From assembly GCA_031292035.1 (NCBI GenBank), contig JARLHX010000009.1, positions 1-64,000 on the forward strand: a stretch of DNA of 64,000 bases, in the 5' to 3' direction. The stretch is from Negativicutes bacterium (GTDB lineage Bacteria > Bacillota_C > Negativicutes > Sporomusales_B > JARLHX01). Positions 33,736-41,880 of the stretch are shown here, piece by piece; position 1 is the first letter of the stretch; each line of letters starts with the position of its first letter. The notes beneath the pieces were generated by a model. It had not been told where the DNA came from. It ran no database searches and saw only the letters and a program-made list of their open reading frames with translations. A program made the position numbers and the translations under genes.

Positions 33736-33764
33736 AGACTTGGCTATGGCCAAGTCTTTCTTTA
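33736..33764 (+). terminator. Terminator of the small transcript
   Basis: AAGACTTGG / CCAAGTCTT with a four-base loop, followed by TCTTT on the plus strand only. Confidence 0.7.
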
Positions 33765-33854
33765 TGTTTGTCACAAATTTGCAAAGGAAGACAGATCGCA
33801 GCGGCTAGAGTTGTTAGGGGTGTCTTCCTGCTTGGGGAGCCCAATCGTTTCTGA

Positions 33855-34979
33855 TCAGGCAATTTTTTTCTGAAACATTTTGATGCTTAGGGTCAACATC
33901 ACGGTAATGAAGACAACAAGGGCCAAAACCTGACCCCACAGTATGCTGAGGCCGATTCCTTTGAGAATGATGCCGCGCATGATTTGCAGGTAATAGGTCA
34001 GCGGCAGCAAGTATCCCAGCCAGTTGAAGAAAAGAGGCATGGCTTCGCGGGGAAACATGTAACCTGTCAACATGACGCTGGGCAGGAAGATGAAGAAAGA
34101 CATCTGCATGGCCTGCATTTGGGTTTTGGCCAGAGTCGAAATCAGGATCCCCATTGCCAGCGAGGCAATAATAAACAGCGACGTGAGGGCGTAAAGCAGC
34201 CCTAGGCTGCCCCGGATGGGCAAGTCGAAAACAAGGATGCCGGCAAGCAAGGAAACGGTGACCTGGACATAGCCGACAAAGACATAGGGGATAATTTTGC
34301 CGAGCATCAGCTCCCAGGTTTTCATCGGGGTGACGATGAGTTGTTCCAGCGTTCCCCGTTCCCTTTCGCGGACAATGGCCATGGAGGTGATCATCACCAT
34401 GGTCATTGTCAGAATGACGCCGATGATGCCTGGTACCATATAGAACGCGGAGACAAAATCTTGGTTATACCAGGGGCGGATGCGGATATCATAGGGGGGA
34501 TTGACAGGATGGCCCGAATAGCCGCGCAGTGTCTGCATCAGGATCTGCTGCGATTTCAGCTGTCCCACCAGTTGGGCGGCAGCCATGGCCGAGGAGGCTG
34601 CCATCGAGTCGGAGGCGTCGACGATGATCTGGACAGAGGCGCTCCGCCCGTGCTTCAGATTATCGGAAAAGTCAGGCGGGATGATAACGCCAACTTTGGT
34701 TTTGCCTGAGTCGACGGCGGCGTTGACTTCTTCAAAGTTGGTGGCGACATACTTTATATCGAAATATTCGCTGGCTGTCAGCGCTGAAAGCAGGTCGCGA
34801 CTGTCTTGCTGCAGCGATTGGTCGAAGACGATGGTCGGCAGGTGCTTGACATCAGTGTTGATCGCGAAGCCAAACAATACCAGCTGCAACAGCGGCATGG
34901 CGAGCATCATCGCCAAAGTCAGGCGGTCGCGCCGCATCTGGATGAATTCTTTGACTAGCAGGGCTCGCAGACGTCTCAT
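33855..34979 (-). CDS. ABC-2 type exporter permease (YhhJ/YbhR-like)
   Basis: A 374-residue permease. There is a membrane helix at about 20-40, a large extracytoplasmic domain (about 45-170), and five helices in the second half with VRERERGTLEQLIVTPMKTWELMLGK, the ABC-2 signature. It is the last gene of a five-gene operon with two ATPases and an HlyD-type adaptor, and overlaps the preceding gene by 4 nt. Substrates of relatives include drugs and other amphiphiles. Confidence 0.9.
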   Translation of the reverse strand: MRRLRALLVKEFIQMRRDRLTLAMMLAMPLLQLVLFGFAINTDVKHLPTIVFDQSLQQDSRDLLSALTASEYFDIKYVATNFEEVNAAVDSGKTKVGVIIPPDFSDNLKHGRSASVQIIVDASDSMAASSAMAAAQLVGQLKSQQILMQTLRGYSGHPVNPPYDIRIRPWYNQDFVSAFYMVPGIIGVILTMTMVMITSMAIVRERERGTLEQLIVTPMKTWELMLGKIIPYVFVGYVQVTVSLLAGILVFDLPIRGSLGLLYALTSLFIIASLAMGILISTLAKTQMQAMQMSFFIFLPSVMLTGYMFPREAMPLFFNWLGYLLPLTYYLQIMRGIILKGIGLSILWGQVLALVVFITVMLTLSIKMFQKKIA

Positions 34980-35881
34980 GAGCTCATCTCCTTGCGGTGG
35001 GATTTGACCAGATAGACAAATACGTCCTCAAGGGAAGGGGCGATGATGGTGTAGGGATAGGCCGCGAGGCGGGAAACGGCATCCGATTCGAGCAGTATAT
35101 GAAGATTTGCGCCGAAAGGATAGATATCCAGGGCGTTCATTTTTTCGGCTTCAAAGGTTTCCAGGAGCTTCATTGGCTCGAAAGTGGGAATTTCCAGCAG
35201 CGAGCCCGGGAGAATCTTCTTGAGGTTGTCCGGCGTATCGCTGGCAATTAGGCTTCCCTCAAAGATGAAGCCGATTTCGTCGCAATGCTCGGCTTCGTCC
35301 ATGAAGTGGGTTGTGACCATCACGGTTGTGCCTTGGAGCGAAAGATGGTAGATAATATCCCAGAACATCCGCCGGGATTTAGGGTCGACACCACCGGTGG
35401 GCTCGTCAAGGAAAAGGATAGGCGGGTTATGCAGTATGGCGCATCCGAGGGCCAATCGCTGTTTCCAGCCGCCAGATAGGTTGGAGACCAGCTCGTTCTG
35501 GCGATTTTCCAGCACTGCTAACGCCAGCATGTCCTTGATCCGCTTTTTTTGCACATCTGGCGGCAGGCTATACATCCCGGCGTAAAATTCAAGATTCTCC
35601 GTCACGGTAAGATCATCGTACAGGCTGAATTTTTGCGACATATAACCGATTTTATATTTCAGGGCTTCGCTGTCTTTGGCGATATCCAGACCCAAGATGG
35701 TACCGCCCCCCTCGGTCGGTTCGAGTAGTCCGCACAGCATTCGAATGGTGGTCGATTTTCCCGAACCGTTGGGGCCGAGAAAACCGTAGATTCCCCCTTG
35801 CCTGATCTTGAGGGAGACGTCATTTACGGCGGTAAAATCGCCGAAACGGCGGGTGAGGTGGTTTAGTTCGACGGCGTACAT
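34976..35881 (-). CDS. ABC exporter ATPase, second copy
   Basis: A 301-residue nucleotide-binding subunit. Walker A is GPNGSGKST (about 36-44), the signature VSNLSGGWKQR and the Walker B PPILFLDEPTGGVDP. Here the signature is followed by Trp, as in the second half of E. coli YbhF/RbbA. It works with the ATPase encoded next at 35883. Confidence 0.92.
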   Translation of the reverse strand: MYAVELNHLTRRFGDFTAVNDVSLKIRQGGIYGFLGPNGSGKSTTIRMLCGLLEPTEGGGTILGLDIAKDSEALKYKIGYMSQKFSLYDDLTVTENLEFYAGMYSLPPDVQKKRIKDMLALAVLENRQNELVSNLSGGWKQRLALGCAILHNPPILFLDEPTGGVDPKSRRMFWDIIYHLSLQGTTVMVTTHFMDEAEHCDEIGFIFEGSLIASDTPDNLKKILPGSLLEIPTFEPMKLLETFEAEKMNALDIYPFGANLHILLESDAVSRLAAYPYTIIAPSLEDVFVYLVKSHRKEMSS

Positions 35882-35882
35882 A

Positions 35883-36782
35883 TCAGGCCACCTCGCTTGC
35901 CAGTGAGACGAAGACGTCTTCCAGGCTGGGAGGGATTTCCGTTAGCGAAACCACAGGTATCCCTGCATCTCCGAGCATTTCCCTGATCCGGTCCATACCC
36001 TCTGCGGCGTTGGCGACAGCAAGATGATATTTATTGCCGAAGACGTCTATATCGGCAAAGGGACCGCCGTCTAAATATTTTTTTATGTCCCGCTCGGGGG
36101 TGCTGAGTTCAAGAAGCTGGTAGGGATAAGCGGCGCGAAGCTTTGGCGGCGTATCGCAAATCGTGATGCGTCCGTTGTGCAAGAAGGCTACCCGGGTGCA
36201 AAGCTCGGCCTCATCCATATACGGAGTAGACACAAAGACGGTAGTGCCTTCCTTGTTCAGGCGGTAGAGCATCTGCCAGAACTCCCGGCGGGATACCGGG
36301 TCGACGCCGGTGGTCGGTTCATCGAGAAAGTAAATTTTCGGCCGGTGCATAAGACCGGCCGCCAGGGCCAACTTCTGTTTCATGCCGCCGGAGAGGTTGT
36401 CGGCCAACCGATCCTTAAATGGCAGTAGTTTGGTAAATCCCAAAATGTCTTGGGCCGTGGCTTCGATTTGCGACCCATCCTGGCCGTAAAGGGCGCCTAG
36501 AATGCGGATGTTTTCCATTACCGTCAGGTCGCCGTACAGGCTGAATTTTTGCGGTACATAGCCAATCTGGTCTTTTATGGTTTCCGGGTTGGCGGCACCA
36601 AGGACACTCAGGCTGCCTGACGATGGGCTGAGAATACCAGTGAGCATGCGGATGACAGTGGTCTTGCCGGCGCCGTCAGGACCAACCAGGCCGAAGATTT
36701 CTCCTTCATTGACTGCCAGGGAAACGCCGTTTACCGCCGCTGTTGAACCATAGGATTTACTGATGTTGTCCAGTTTGATCAT
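35883..36782 (-). CDS. ABC exporter ATPase, first copy
   Basis: A 299-residue nucleotide-binding subunit with Walker A GPDGAGKTT, signature DNLSGGMKQKLAL and Walker B KIYFLDEPTTGVDP. GPDGAGKTT is typical of the first half of YbhF/RbbA-type double ATPases, so the two adjacent genes look like an unfused version of that protein. It overlaps the HlyD gene by 4 nt. Confidence 0.92.
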   Translation of the reverse strand: MIKLDNISKSYGSTAAVNGVSLAVNEGEIFGLVGPDGAGKTTVIRMLTGILSPSSGSLSVLGAANPETIKDQIGYVPQKFSLYGDLTVMENIRILGALYGQDGSQIEATAQDILGFTKLLPFKDRLADNLSGGMKQKLALAAGLMHRPKIYFLDEPTTGVDPVSRREFWQMLYRLNKEGTTVFVSTPYMDEAELCTRVAFLHNGRITICDTPPKLRAAYPYQLLELSTPERDIKKYLDGGPFADIDVFGNKYHLAVANAAEGMDRIREMLGDAGIPVVSLTEIPPSLEDVFVSLASEVA

Positions 36783-37750
36783 CTGATAACCACATCTGCT
36801 GGCATGCCCGGTTTTAAAATGCCTTCGGAGTTGTCGATTTTGACTTTAACATAAAAGACCATATTGGCCCGTTCCTGTTGAGTAATACTCTGCCGCGGAG
36901 TAAATTCGGCGTTTTGACTGATTTCTTTGATGGTGCCGCTAAAGATCTTGCCAGGGAAGGCGTCGATCTTGACTTCCACCGGCTGCCCGAATTTGATGAG
37001 ACCGAGCTGGGCCGACGAGACATAGATTTTTACCCAGCAGTCATTTAGGTCGCCGATGGTGGCGATAGCCGAGCCAGGATTGACATATTCGCCGGTTTGG
37101 TAGTTCTTGGTCAGGACGACGCCGTTCAGCGGACTGGCGACAACGGTGTCGGCCATGGTGGAACGGGTGACGTTGACCACTGCCTGGGAGCGTTTGAGTT
37201 CTTCCCGCTGGGCGGCGATCACATCAGGTCGGTTCCCCTCCAGCACCAGGCTGAGCTGAGACTGGGCGGCGATCAGCGAGCTGTTGGCGACGTCGTAGCT
37301 GGACTGGGCGGCATCAAGCTGTTGGGCGGCGATAGCGCCGTCCCTGTACAGCTTGCGATAACGCTCCAGATCGATGCGGGCTTTGTCGTAGACTGCCTGG
37401 GCAGACGCGAGATTGGCGTTGGCTTGCTGGATTTCCTGCGTCCTGGGACCTTTCTCCAGGTCGGTCAGCTGCGCTCTGGCCTTGGCTAAAGTCGACTCAT
37501 CGGCTTGGAGCTGGGCTTCCAGGTCGGGACGGGTAATGCGCGCTATCATCTGGCCGGCTTTGACGCTGTCGCCGACTTCGATTTTTAGTTCAGCCATATA
37601 GCCGTTGACTTTCGGGACAACGTCGGCCAGCGTCACCTCGATGGTGCCGGTGGCAGTGATGCCGTCTTCGCGGGTCAGGTACAGCTTGTAGCCGGCAGCA
37701 GCAGCCACCAGCACCAGAATGATGACCCCGACGAGGATTTTCCTATTCAT
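36779..37750 (-). CDS. HlyD-family membrane-fusion protein (YbhG/YhiI-like)
   Basis: A 323-residue periplasmic adaptor with an N-terminal membrane anchor (about 5-23), biotinyl-lipoyl halves (VVPKVNGYMAELKIEVGDSVKAG and ADTVVASPLNGVV), a long coiled-coil hairpin (about 75-185) and a beta barrel. ATG 37750 is used because AGGAGAG directly precedes it. It overlaps the TetR gene by 8 nt. The adaptor implies export across a two-membrane envelope. Confidence 0.9.
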   Translation of the reverse strand: MNRKILVGVIILVLVAAAAGYKLYLTREDGITATGTIEVTLADVVPKVNGYMAELKIEVGDSVKAGQMIARITRPDLEAQLQADESTLAKARAQLTDLEKGPRTQEIQQANANLASAQAVYDKARIDLERYRKLYRDGAIAAQQLDAAQSSYDVANSSLIAAQSQLSLVLEGNRPDVIAAQREELKRSQAVVNVTRSTMADTVVASPLNGVVLTKNYQTGEYVNPGSAIATIGDLNDCWVKIYVSSAQLGLIKFGQPVEVKIDAFPGKIFSGTIKEISQNAEFTPRQSITQQERANMVFYVKVKIDNSEGILKPGMPADVVIR

Positions 37751-38354
37751 CGTCTCTCCTCCTAATCCCATCCAAATACAAGCCAAAAGCCTGGGCGGTA
37801 TATTCCTGGTCTGATTCGGCGGTTAACGGCATAAATTCCCGAAAAATCGGTCTGGCGAAAAAATAAAAGTTCATGATGCCGGCGAGCGAGACAACGGCGA
37901 ACCCTAAATTGAGGTCAGGTTTAAAGTCACCGGCGTCCACTCCGTCCTGGAGAGCTTTGTGAAGGAATTGGTAGATACGGGAGATGTATTTTTTGATTAC
38001 CGATTCCAAACAGGGGGTGGGGTTGACCAATTCGCCGTGCATGAACCGGATGAAATGGGGCCGCTGCCGGTGGATGCTGGCGATATGCCGGGCATACAAG
38101 GTCAGCCGTTCGGCCGGGGGAATGTCGGATCGTGCTTCTACCGTCTTTAGAGCCTGACTGATCGGGGCAAACTGTTCTTCCAGCACAGCTTGATAAAGCC
38201 CTTCCTTACCCCGGAAATAGTAGGAGATGGCAGCAATATTCGCGCCGGCGGCCTCGGCCAGCTCGCGGGTGGAAACGGCGTTGAAGCCCTTTTGGGAGAA
38301 TAGCTGTGTCGCCGCTTCCAGTAACTTCGTCTGAGTATCTTTTTCCAAGCGCAA
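37743..38354 (-). CDS. TetR-family regulator of the ABC exporter operon (CecR-like)
   Basis: A 203-residue protein. The N-terminal HTH (about 8-52) has AATQLFSQKGFNAVSTRELAE and AAISYYFRGKEGLYQAV. The C-terminal domain resembles the E. coli YbiH/CecR type, which controls the ybhG-F-S-R exporter, so the pairing is conserved. The likely start is TTG 38354, with GGAGATGA just upstream; the ATG there is out of frame. First gene of the operon, so it probably represses itself and the exporter. Confidence 0.85.
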   Translation of the reverse strand: MRLEKDTQTKLLEAATQLFSQKGFNAVSTRELAEAAGANIAAISYYFRGKEGLYQAVLEEQFAPISQALKTVEARSDIPPAERLTLYARHIASIHRQRPHFIRFMHGELVNPTPCLESVIKKYISRIYQFLHKALQDGVDAGDFKPDLNLGFAVVSLAGIMNFYFFARPIFREFMPLTAESDQEYTAQAFGLYLDGIRRRDDE

Positions 38355-38373
38355 TCATCTCCAGACGCAATTC

Positions 38374-38399
38374 AATCGTTTGATTTAATCGTTTGATTT
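38374..38399. promoter_or_regulatory. Two abutting 13-bp repeats, probable TetR operator
   Basis: AATCGTTTGATTT occurs twice back to back (38374-38386, 38387-38399), about 20 nt upstream of the TetR gene start. Each unit contains a TCAA/TTGA-type half palindrome, as expected for a TetR dimer pair. Confidence 0.6.
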
Positions 38400-38618
38400 T
38401 ATACTAACATGGGTCCCACTTTCTGTCAATCATAGATGGTGGCGATTGGTGGTGGCACGGCGGGCGATTGTTCGCTAGCATTGGCGAAATGGCTCTACTG
38501 CTGTGAGCAGGATTCACCGGCAATCTGTGGAAGTGTGAAAAAAGGTGCCTCAGGATGACCAGGGGATGATGGTGTTGAATGATACCGGCAAAGCGGCGGA
38601 AGTGGGGTGGTAATGAAT

Positions 38619-39371
38619 ATGTGTCTGATCGTATTGGCATACCGGCAGCATCCGCGCTACCGACTGATCGTCGCCGCAAACCGCGACGAGTTCTACCGAC
38701 GGCCAACAGCTCAGGCGGCGTTCTGGTCCGATCAGCCCGAAGTACTGGCTGGTAGGGATCTAGAGCAGGGGGGAACCTGGCTGGGGACTACGAAAGACGG
38801 GCGATTCGCCGCGCTGACCAATTATCGCGATCCGGCAGCGGTCCTGGCGTCGGCGAGGTCGCGCGGTGAGCTGGTCAGTGATTTTCTGCGCAGCCGTATG
38901 TCACCGGCTGAGTATCTTAGTCAGGTTGACCAAACAGATCGATGCTATAATGGCTTTAATCTACTGGTAGGCGATACTAGTGCCCTCCTGTACTATTCCA
39001 ATCGAACCGGCGGTATCGAGGAGCTCGGTTCTGGTATTTACGGATTGAGCAATCATTTGCTCGATACCCCATGGCCGAAGGTGACCAAGGCCAAAGCCGC
39101 CCTAGCCGAGAGTGTGAGGCGGGATGAAGTGGCCAGCGAGGAGCTGTTTGCCATCCTGGGTGACAGGACGCAGCCGCCCGATGCCGTCTTGCCTGATACC
39201 GGCGTGGGGATGGAGTGGGAACGGATGTTAGCGCCGGCTTTCATCGCCAGCCCGGAATATGGGACGCGTTCGTCCACCATGGTGCTGGTGGCATATGACG
39301 GATCGATGCAATTTATCGAACGCACCATGCCCGGCAACCGTGAAGTGGCCTTCCATTTCAATATAGCTTAA
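38619..39371 (+). CDS. NRDE (TANGO2-like) family protein
   Basis: A 250-residue protein with the defining AANRDEFYRRPT segment near residues 21-32 and GGTWLG and NRTGG segments further on. The family has an Ntn-hydrolase-like fold; TANGO2 is linked to heme handling in eukaryotes. ATG 38619 is chosen because GGGGTGG lies 8 nt upstream and it makes Cys the second residue (MCLIVLAY), the candidate nucleophile; in-frame starts two and four codons earlier are too close to the ribosome site. Confidence 0.85.
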   Translation: MCLIVLAYRQHPRYRLIVAANRDEFYRRPTAQAAFWSDQPEVLAGRDLEQGGTWLGTTKDGRFAALTNYRDPAAVLASARSRGELVSDFLRSRMSPAEYLSQVDQTDRCYNGFNLLVGDTSALLYYSNRTGGIEELGSGIYGLSNHLLDTPWPKVTKAKAALAESVRRDEVASEELFAILGDRTQPPDAVLPDTGVGMEWERMLAPAFIASPEYGTRSSTMVLVAYDGSMQFIERTMPGNREVAFHFNIA

Positions 39372-39372
39372 A

Positions 39373-39400
39373 ATACTGCGGCCATTGGCCGCGGTTTTTG
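39373..39400 (+). terminator. Terminator after the NRDE gene
   Basis: CTGCGGCCA / TGGCCGCGG-type stem followed by TTTTT. Confidence 0.8.
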
Positions 39401-39501
39401 TATTTTACCACTGCCACACCGCCAGGTTAGGATTGTTTAGGCATAAAACGGGGAAAGCTGTAACCGAAAAATCATAATTACAAAGATTCGGAGGCATCCC
39501 C

Positions 39502-40323
39502 ATGTCTTACGCAGAGTTAAAAGCCATTGTGGCCAGTAACGAGTTTAGCCTGGAAAAGATAGCCACTCATTTTGGGATCAGCCGGAAGTTTAAATGGGAA
39601 GAGACCCTGGTGCTCAGGGAGGAAGAACTGAAAGGGATCATCCGGGACCCGGCAGAAAAACAGATGAGGTTGTTTCATTTTGGCTGTGTGGTCTTTAACC
39701 ATTTCAGCAACGCCGAGATTACCGACGTGGTCAATTATCTGCGGCGAATTGACATCAATTTATTTGTCGCCAATCCCTTCGAATACAGCGATGATTATAG
39801 GATTGAGGTGGATCCGGCCGCGACGCCGGCATTTAACAATGATTTTATGGTGATTGCCGCAGCGGAGGATCACCTACTGGGAATCGTCTCCACCATTCTC
39901 GCTAAGTCGGTGGCCCTCGAAAGGCTAGAAGCCAGCATCAACAGTTTGCTTGACGAGGTCGAAGAGATTGTCGGGTATCTGCACCGCGGCAGTCTGACGG
40001 TATCTGATGAGACCTTGGCGCAGTTGTCAGCCCAGATACTGGGATTCAAATTAAATACCATTTCCTATATCATGCTGCTGGACAAGCCGGTGGTGACCTG
40101 GAGCAATAATCAGGCCGCCGAGCTCTATGACGAACTTTGCTCCTTATTTGAACTGAGTGACCGCTACGAAACCGGTCGCCATAAAATCGACACCTTGATG
40201 GATATTACCGAGGTATTCGGTGGCTTGGTCCATGCAAAACGCGGAACCAAGCTGGAATGGGCGATTATTGTTTTGATCACAATCGAGATCCTTTTGCAAG
40301 TGAGCGATAAGCTGATAAAATGA
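39502..40323 (+). CDS. RMD1/DUF155-family membrane-anchored protein
   Basis: A 273-residue protein. The middle has FHFGCVVFNHFSNAEITDVVNYL, and the C-terminus TLMDITEVFGGLVHAKRGTKLEWAIIVLITIEILL carries one membrane helix (about 250-268). This matches the yeast RMD1/DUF155 family, of unclear function. CGGAGG precedes the ATG. It stands alone, with an AT-rich gap on its downstream side. Confidence 0.8.
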   Translation: MSYAELKAIVASNEFSLEKIATHFGISRKFKWEETLVLREEELKGIIRDPAEKQMRLFHFGCVVFNHFSNAEITDVVNYLRRIDINLFVANPFEYSDDYRIEVDPAATPAFNNDFMVIAAAEDHLLGIVSTILAKSVALERLEASINSLLDEVEEIVGYLHRGSLTVSDETLAQLSAQILGFKLNTISYIMLLDKPVVTWSNNQAAELYDELCSLFELSDRYETGRHKIDTLMDITEVFGGLVHAKRGTKLEWAIIVLITIEILLQVSDKLIK

Positions 40324-40362
40324 TGCAGAAAATATACACAAAAAAGCCGAAATACGAAAATA

Positions 40363-40378
40363 AATAATAATTATTATT
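40363..40378. promoter_or_regulatory. AT-only palindrome upstream of the flavodiiron gene
   Basis: AATAATAATTATTATT is a perfect 16-bp palindrome within an AT-rich stretch. It resembles PerR/Fur-type boxes (TTATAATnATTATAA), which would suit an oxygen-defence gene, but AT-rich palindromes arise easily by chance. Confidence 0.3.
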
Positions 40379-40474
40379 AAAAAATATTAAATTTGTATTA
40401 ACTTAGCAGGATACCCTGCTGCGGCTGGCGAAATACCAGAAAACTGGTTAACGAATTCACAGGGGGCAGAGAAA

Positions 40475-41662
40475 ATGAGTTTCGAGATAAAAAAAGATAT
40501 TTCTTGGGTTGGCAAGATCGATTGGGAGCTTCGGCGGTTTCACGGTGAAGAGTATTCGACCCATCGGGGGTCAAGCTATAATTCCTATCTCGTGAGGGAT
40601 GAGAAGACGGTACTGATTGATACCGTGTGGGCACCTTTTGCGAAGGAGTTTGTCGCCAAATTGAAGCAGGAGATTGATCTTAGCAAGATCGATTATATTG
40701 TTGCTAACCACGGCGAGGTAGATCACAGCGGCGCGCTGCCTGAGCTGATGAGGGAAATTCCCGACACGCCGATTTATTGCACTGCTAACGCCGTTAAATC
40801 AATCAAGGGACAATACCACCAGGACTGGAACTTTAAGACGGTCAAGACGGGTGATAAGCTGAGTCTTGGCAAGAAGGAACTGGTTTTTGTCGAAATGCCG
40901 ATGTTGCATTGGCCGGACAGCATGGCCTGCTTTTTGACTGGTGATAACCTTTTATTCAGTAACGATGCCTTCGGTCAGCATCTGGCGTCTGAAGAGATGT
41001 ATAATGACTGCGTCGATCAGGCCGAACTTTATCAAGAGGCAATCAAATATTATGCTAATATCCTAACGCCTTTCAGCCGGATGGTGGACAGCAAGATCAA
41101 GGAAATCGTCGGCCTCAATCTGCCGATCGCGATGATTTGCCCCAGCCATGGCGTGATCTGGCGTGACAATCCCCTGCAAATCGTTGAGGCCTACGCCAAG
41201 TGGGCAAATAGCTACCAGGAAAACCAGATCACTATTATATATGACACAATGTGGGGTGGTACCCGCCTTATGGCTGAAGCTATTGCTGAGGGTATCAAGG
41301 CTGCCGATCCAGAGGTGACGCTTAAGATATACAACACAGGCCGCTCAGACAAAACCGACGTCGTCACCGAAGTATTCAAGTCGAAAGGTATTGTGGTCGG
41401 TTCGCCAACGGTGAATAGAGGCACGTTGTCTTCGATTGCCGCCGTCCTGGAAGAAATCAAGGGCATGAGCTTTAAAAATAAAAAGGCCGCGGCGTTTGGC
41501 ACTTACGGTTGGAGCGGGGAATCGGCCAAAGAGATTGCCGAGAAACTGCAGGCAAGCGGCTTTGCTGTTGTGAATGACCCCTTGCGGGTAACCTGGAGCC
41601 CTGATGCCGGACAAGCGGAAAGCTGCGTTAATTTTGGCCGGGATTTTGTGGCGAAACTTTAA
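40475..41662 (+). CDS. A-type flavodiiron protein (FprA family)
   Basis: A 395-residue soluble protein that reduces oxygen to water, or nitric oxide, with electrons from rubredoxin or similar carriers. An N-terminal beta-lactamase-like diiron domain (about 1-250) has His79-x-Glu81-x-Asp83-His84 (NHGEVDHSG), His in MLHWPDS and Asp in SNDAFGQH. A flavodoxin domain (about 255-395) has the FMN loop YDTMWGGTR and GSPTVNRGTL. The start is ATG 40475 after CAGGGGGC. It is a typical oxygen-protection enzyme of anaerobes. Confidence 0.95.
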   Translation: MSFEIKKDISWVGKIDWELRRFHGEEYSTHRGSSYNSYLVRDEKTVLIDTVWAPFAKEFVAKLKQEIDLSKIDYIVANHGEVDHSGALPELMREIPDTPIYCTANAVKSIKGQYHQDWNFKTVKTGDKLSLGKKELVFVEMPMLHWPDSMACFLTGDNLLFSNDAFGQHLASEEMYNDCVDQAELYQEAIKYYANILTPFSRMVDSKIKEIVGLNLPIAMICPSHGVIWRDNPLQIVEAYAKWANSYQENQITIIYDTMWGGTRLMAEAIAEGIKAADPEVTLKIYNTGRSDKTDVVTEVFKSKGIVVGSPTVNRGTLSSIAAVLEEIKGMSFKNKKAAAFGTYGWSGESAKEIAEKLQASGFAVVNDPLRVTWSPDAGQAESCVNFGRDFVAKL

Positions 41663-41880
41663 TTCCAAAATCCGATTGAATGGTCGTTTGCAAGAAGCCA
41701 ATCTGACAAGTTGGCTTCTTTGTTTTTCCTGAAAGGAGGCTGCGTGGCCGCTGGACGGCGGTGACGGGGGCAACTCTTTTCTTAAAGGTCGGTAAACTGG
41801 GATTTTCCTATTGCACTTTCGGCTGATTATGATAAAATCATAGCGTGTATTTTACGGAAATGAGAAGGCGGGTGGTTGGT

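Larger units (their letters stand above)
33184..33854. other. Intergenic region with a small transcript
   Basis: About 670 bases. It carries the GntR gene promoter side, an extended -10 promoter at 33398-33406, a 36-codon ORF (33445-33555), about 180 nt with no recognised feature, and a terminator (33736-33764). Other longer open frames here overlap the terminator or lack ribosome sites. Confidence 0.6.

Noticed and set aside
33602..33862. Leftward 86-codon open frame near the ABC permease
   Set aside because: It crosses the terminator at 33736 and the end of the permease gene, with no ribosome site.
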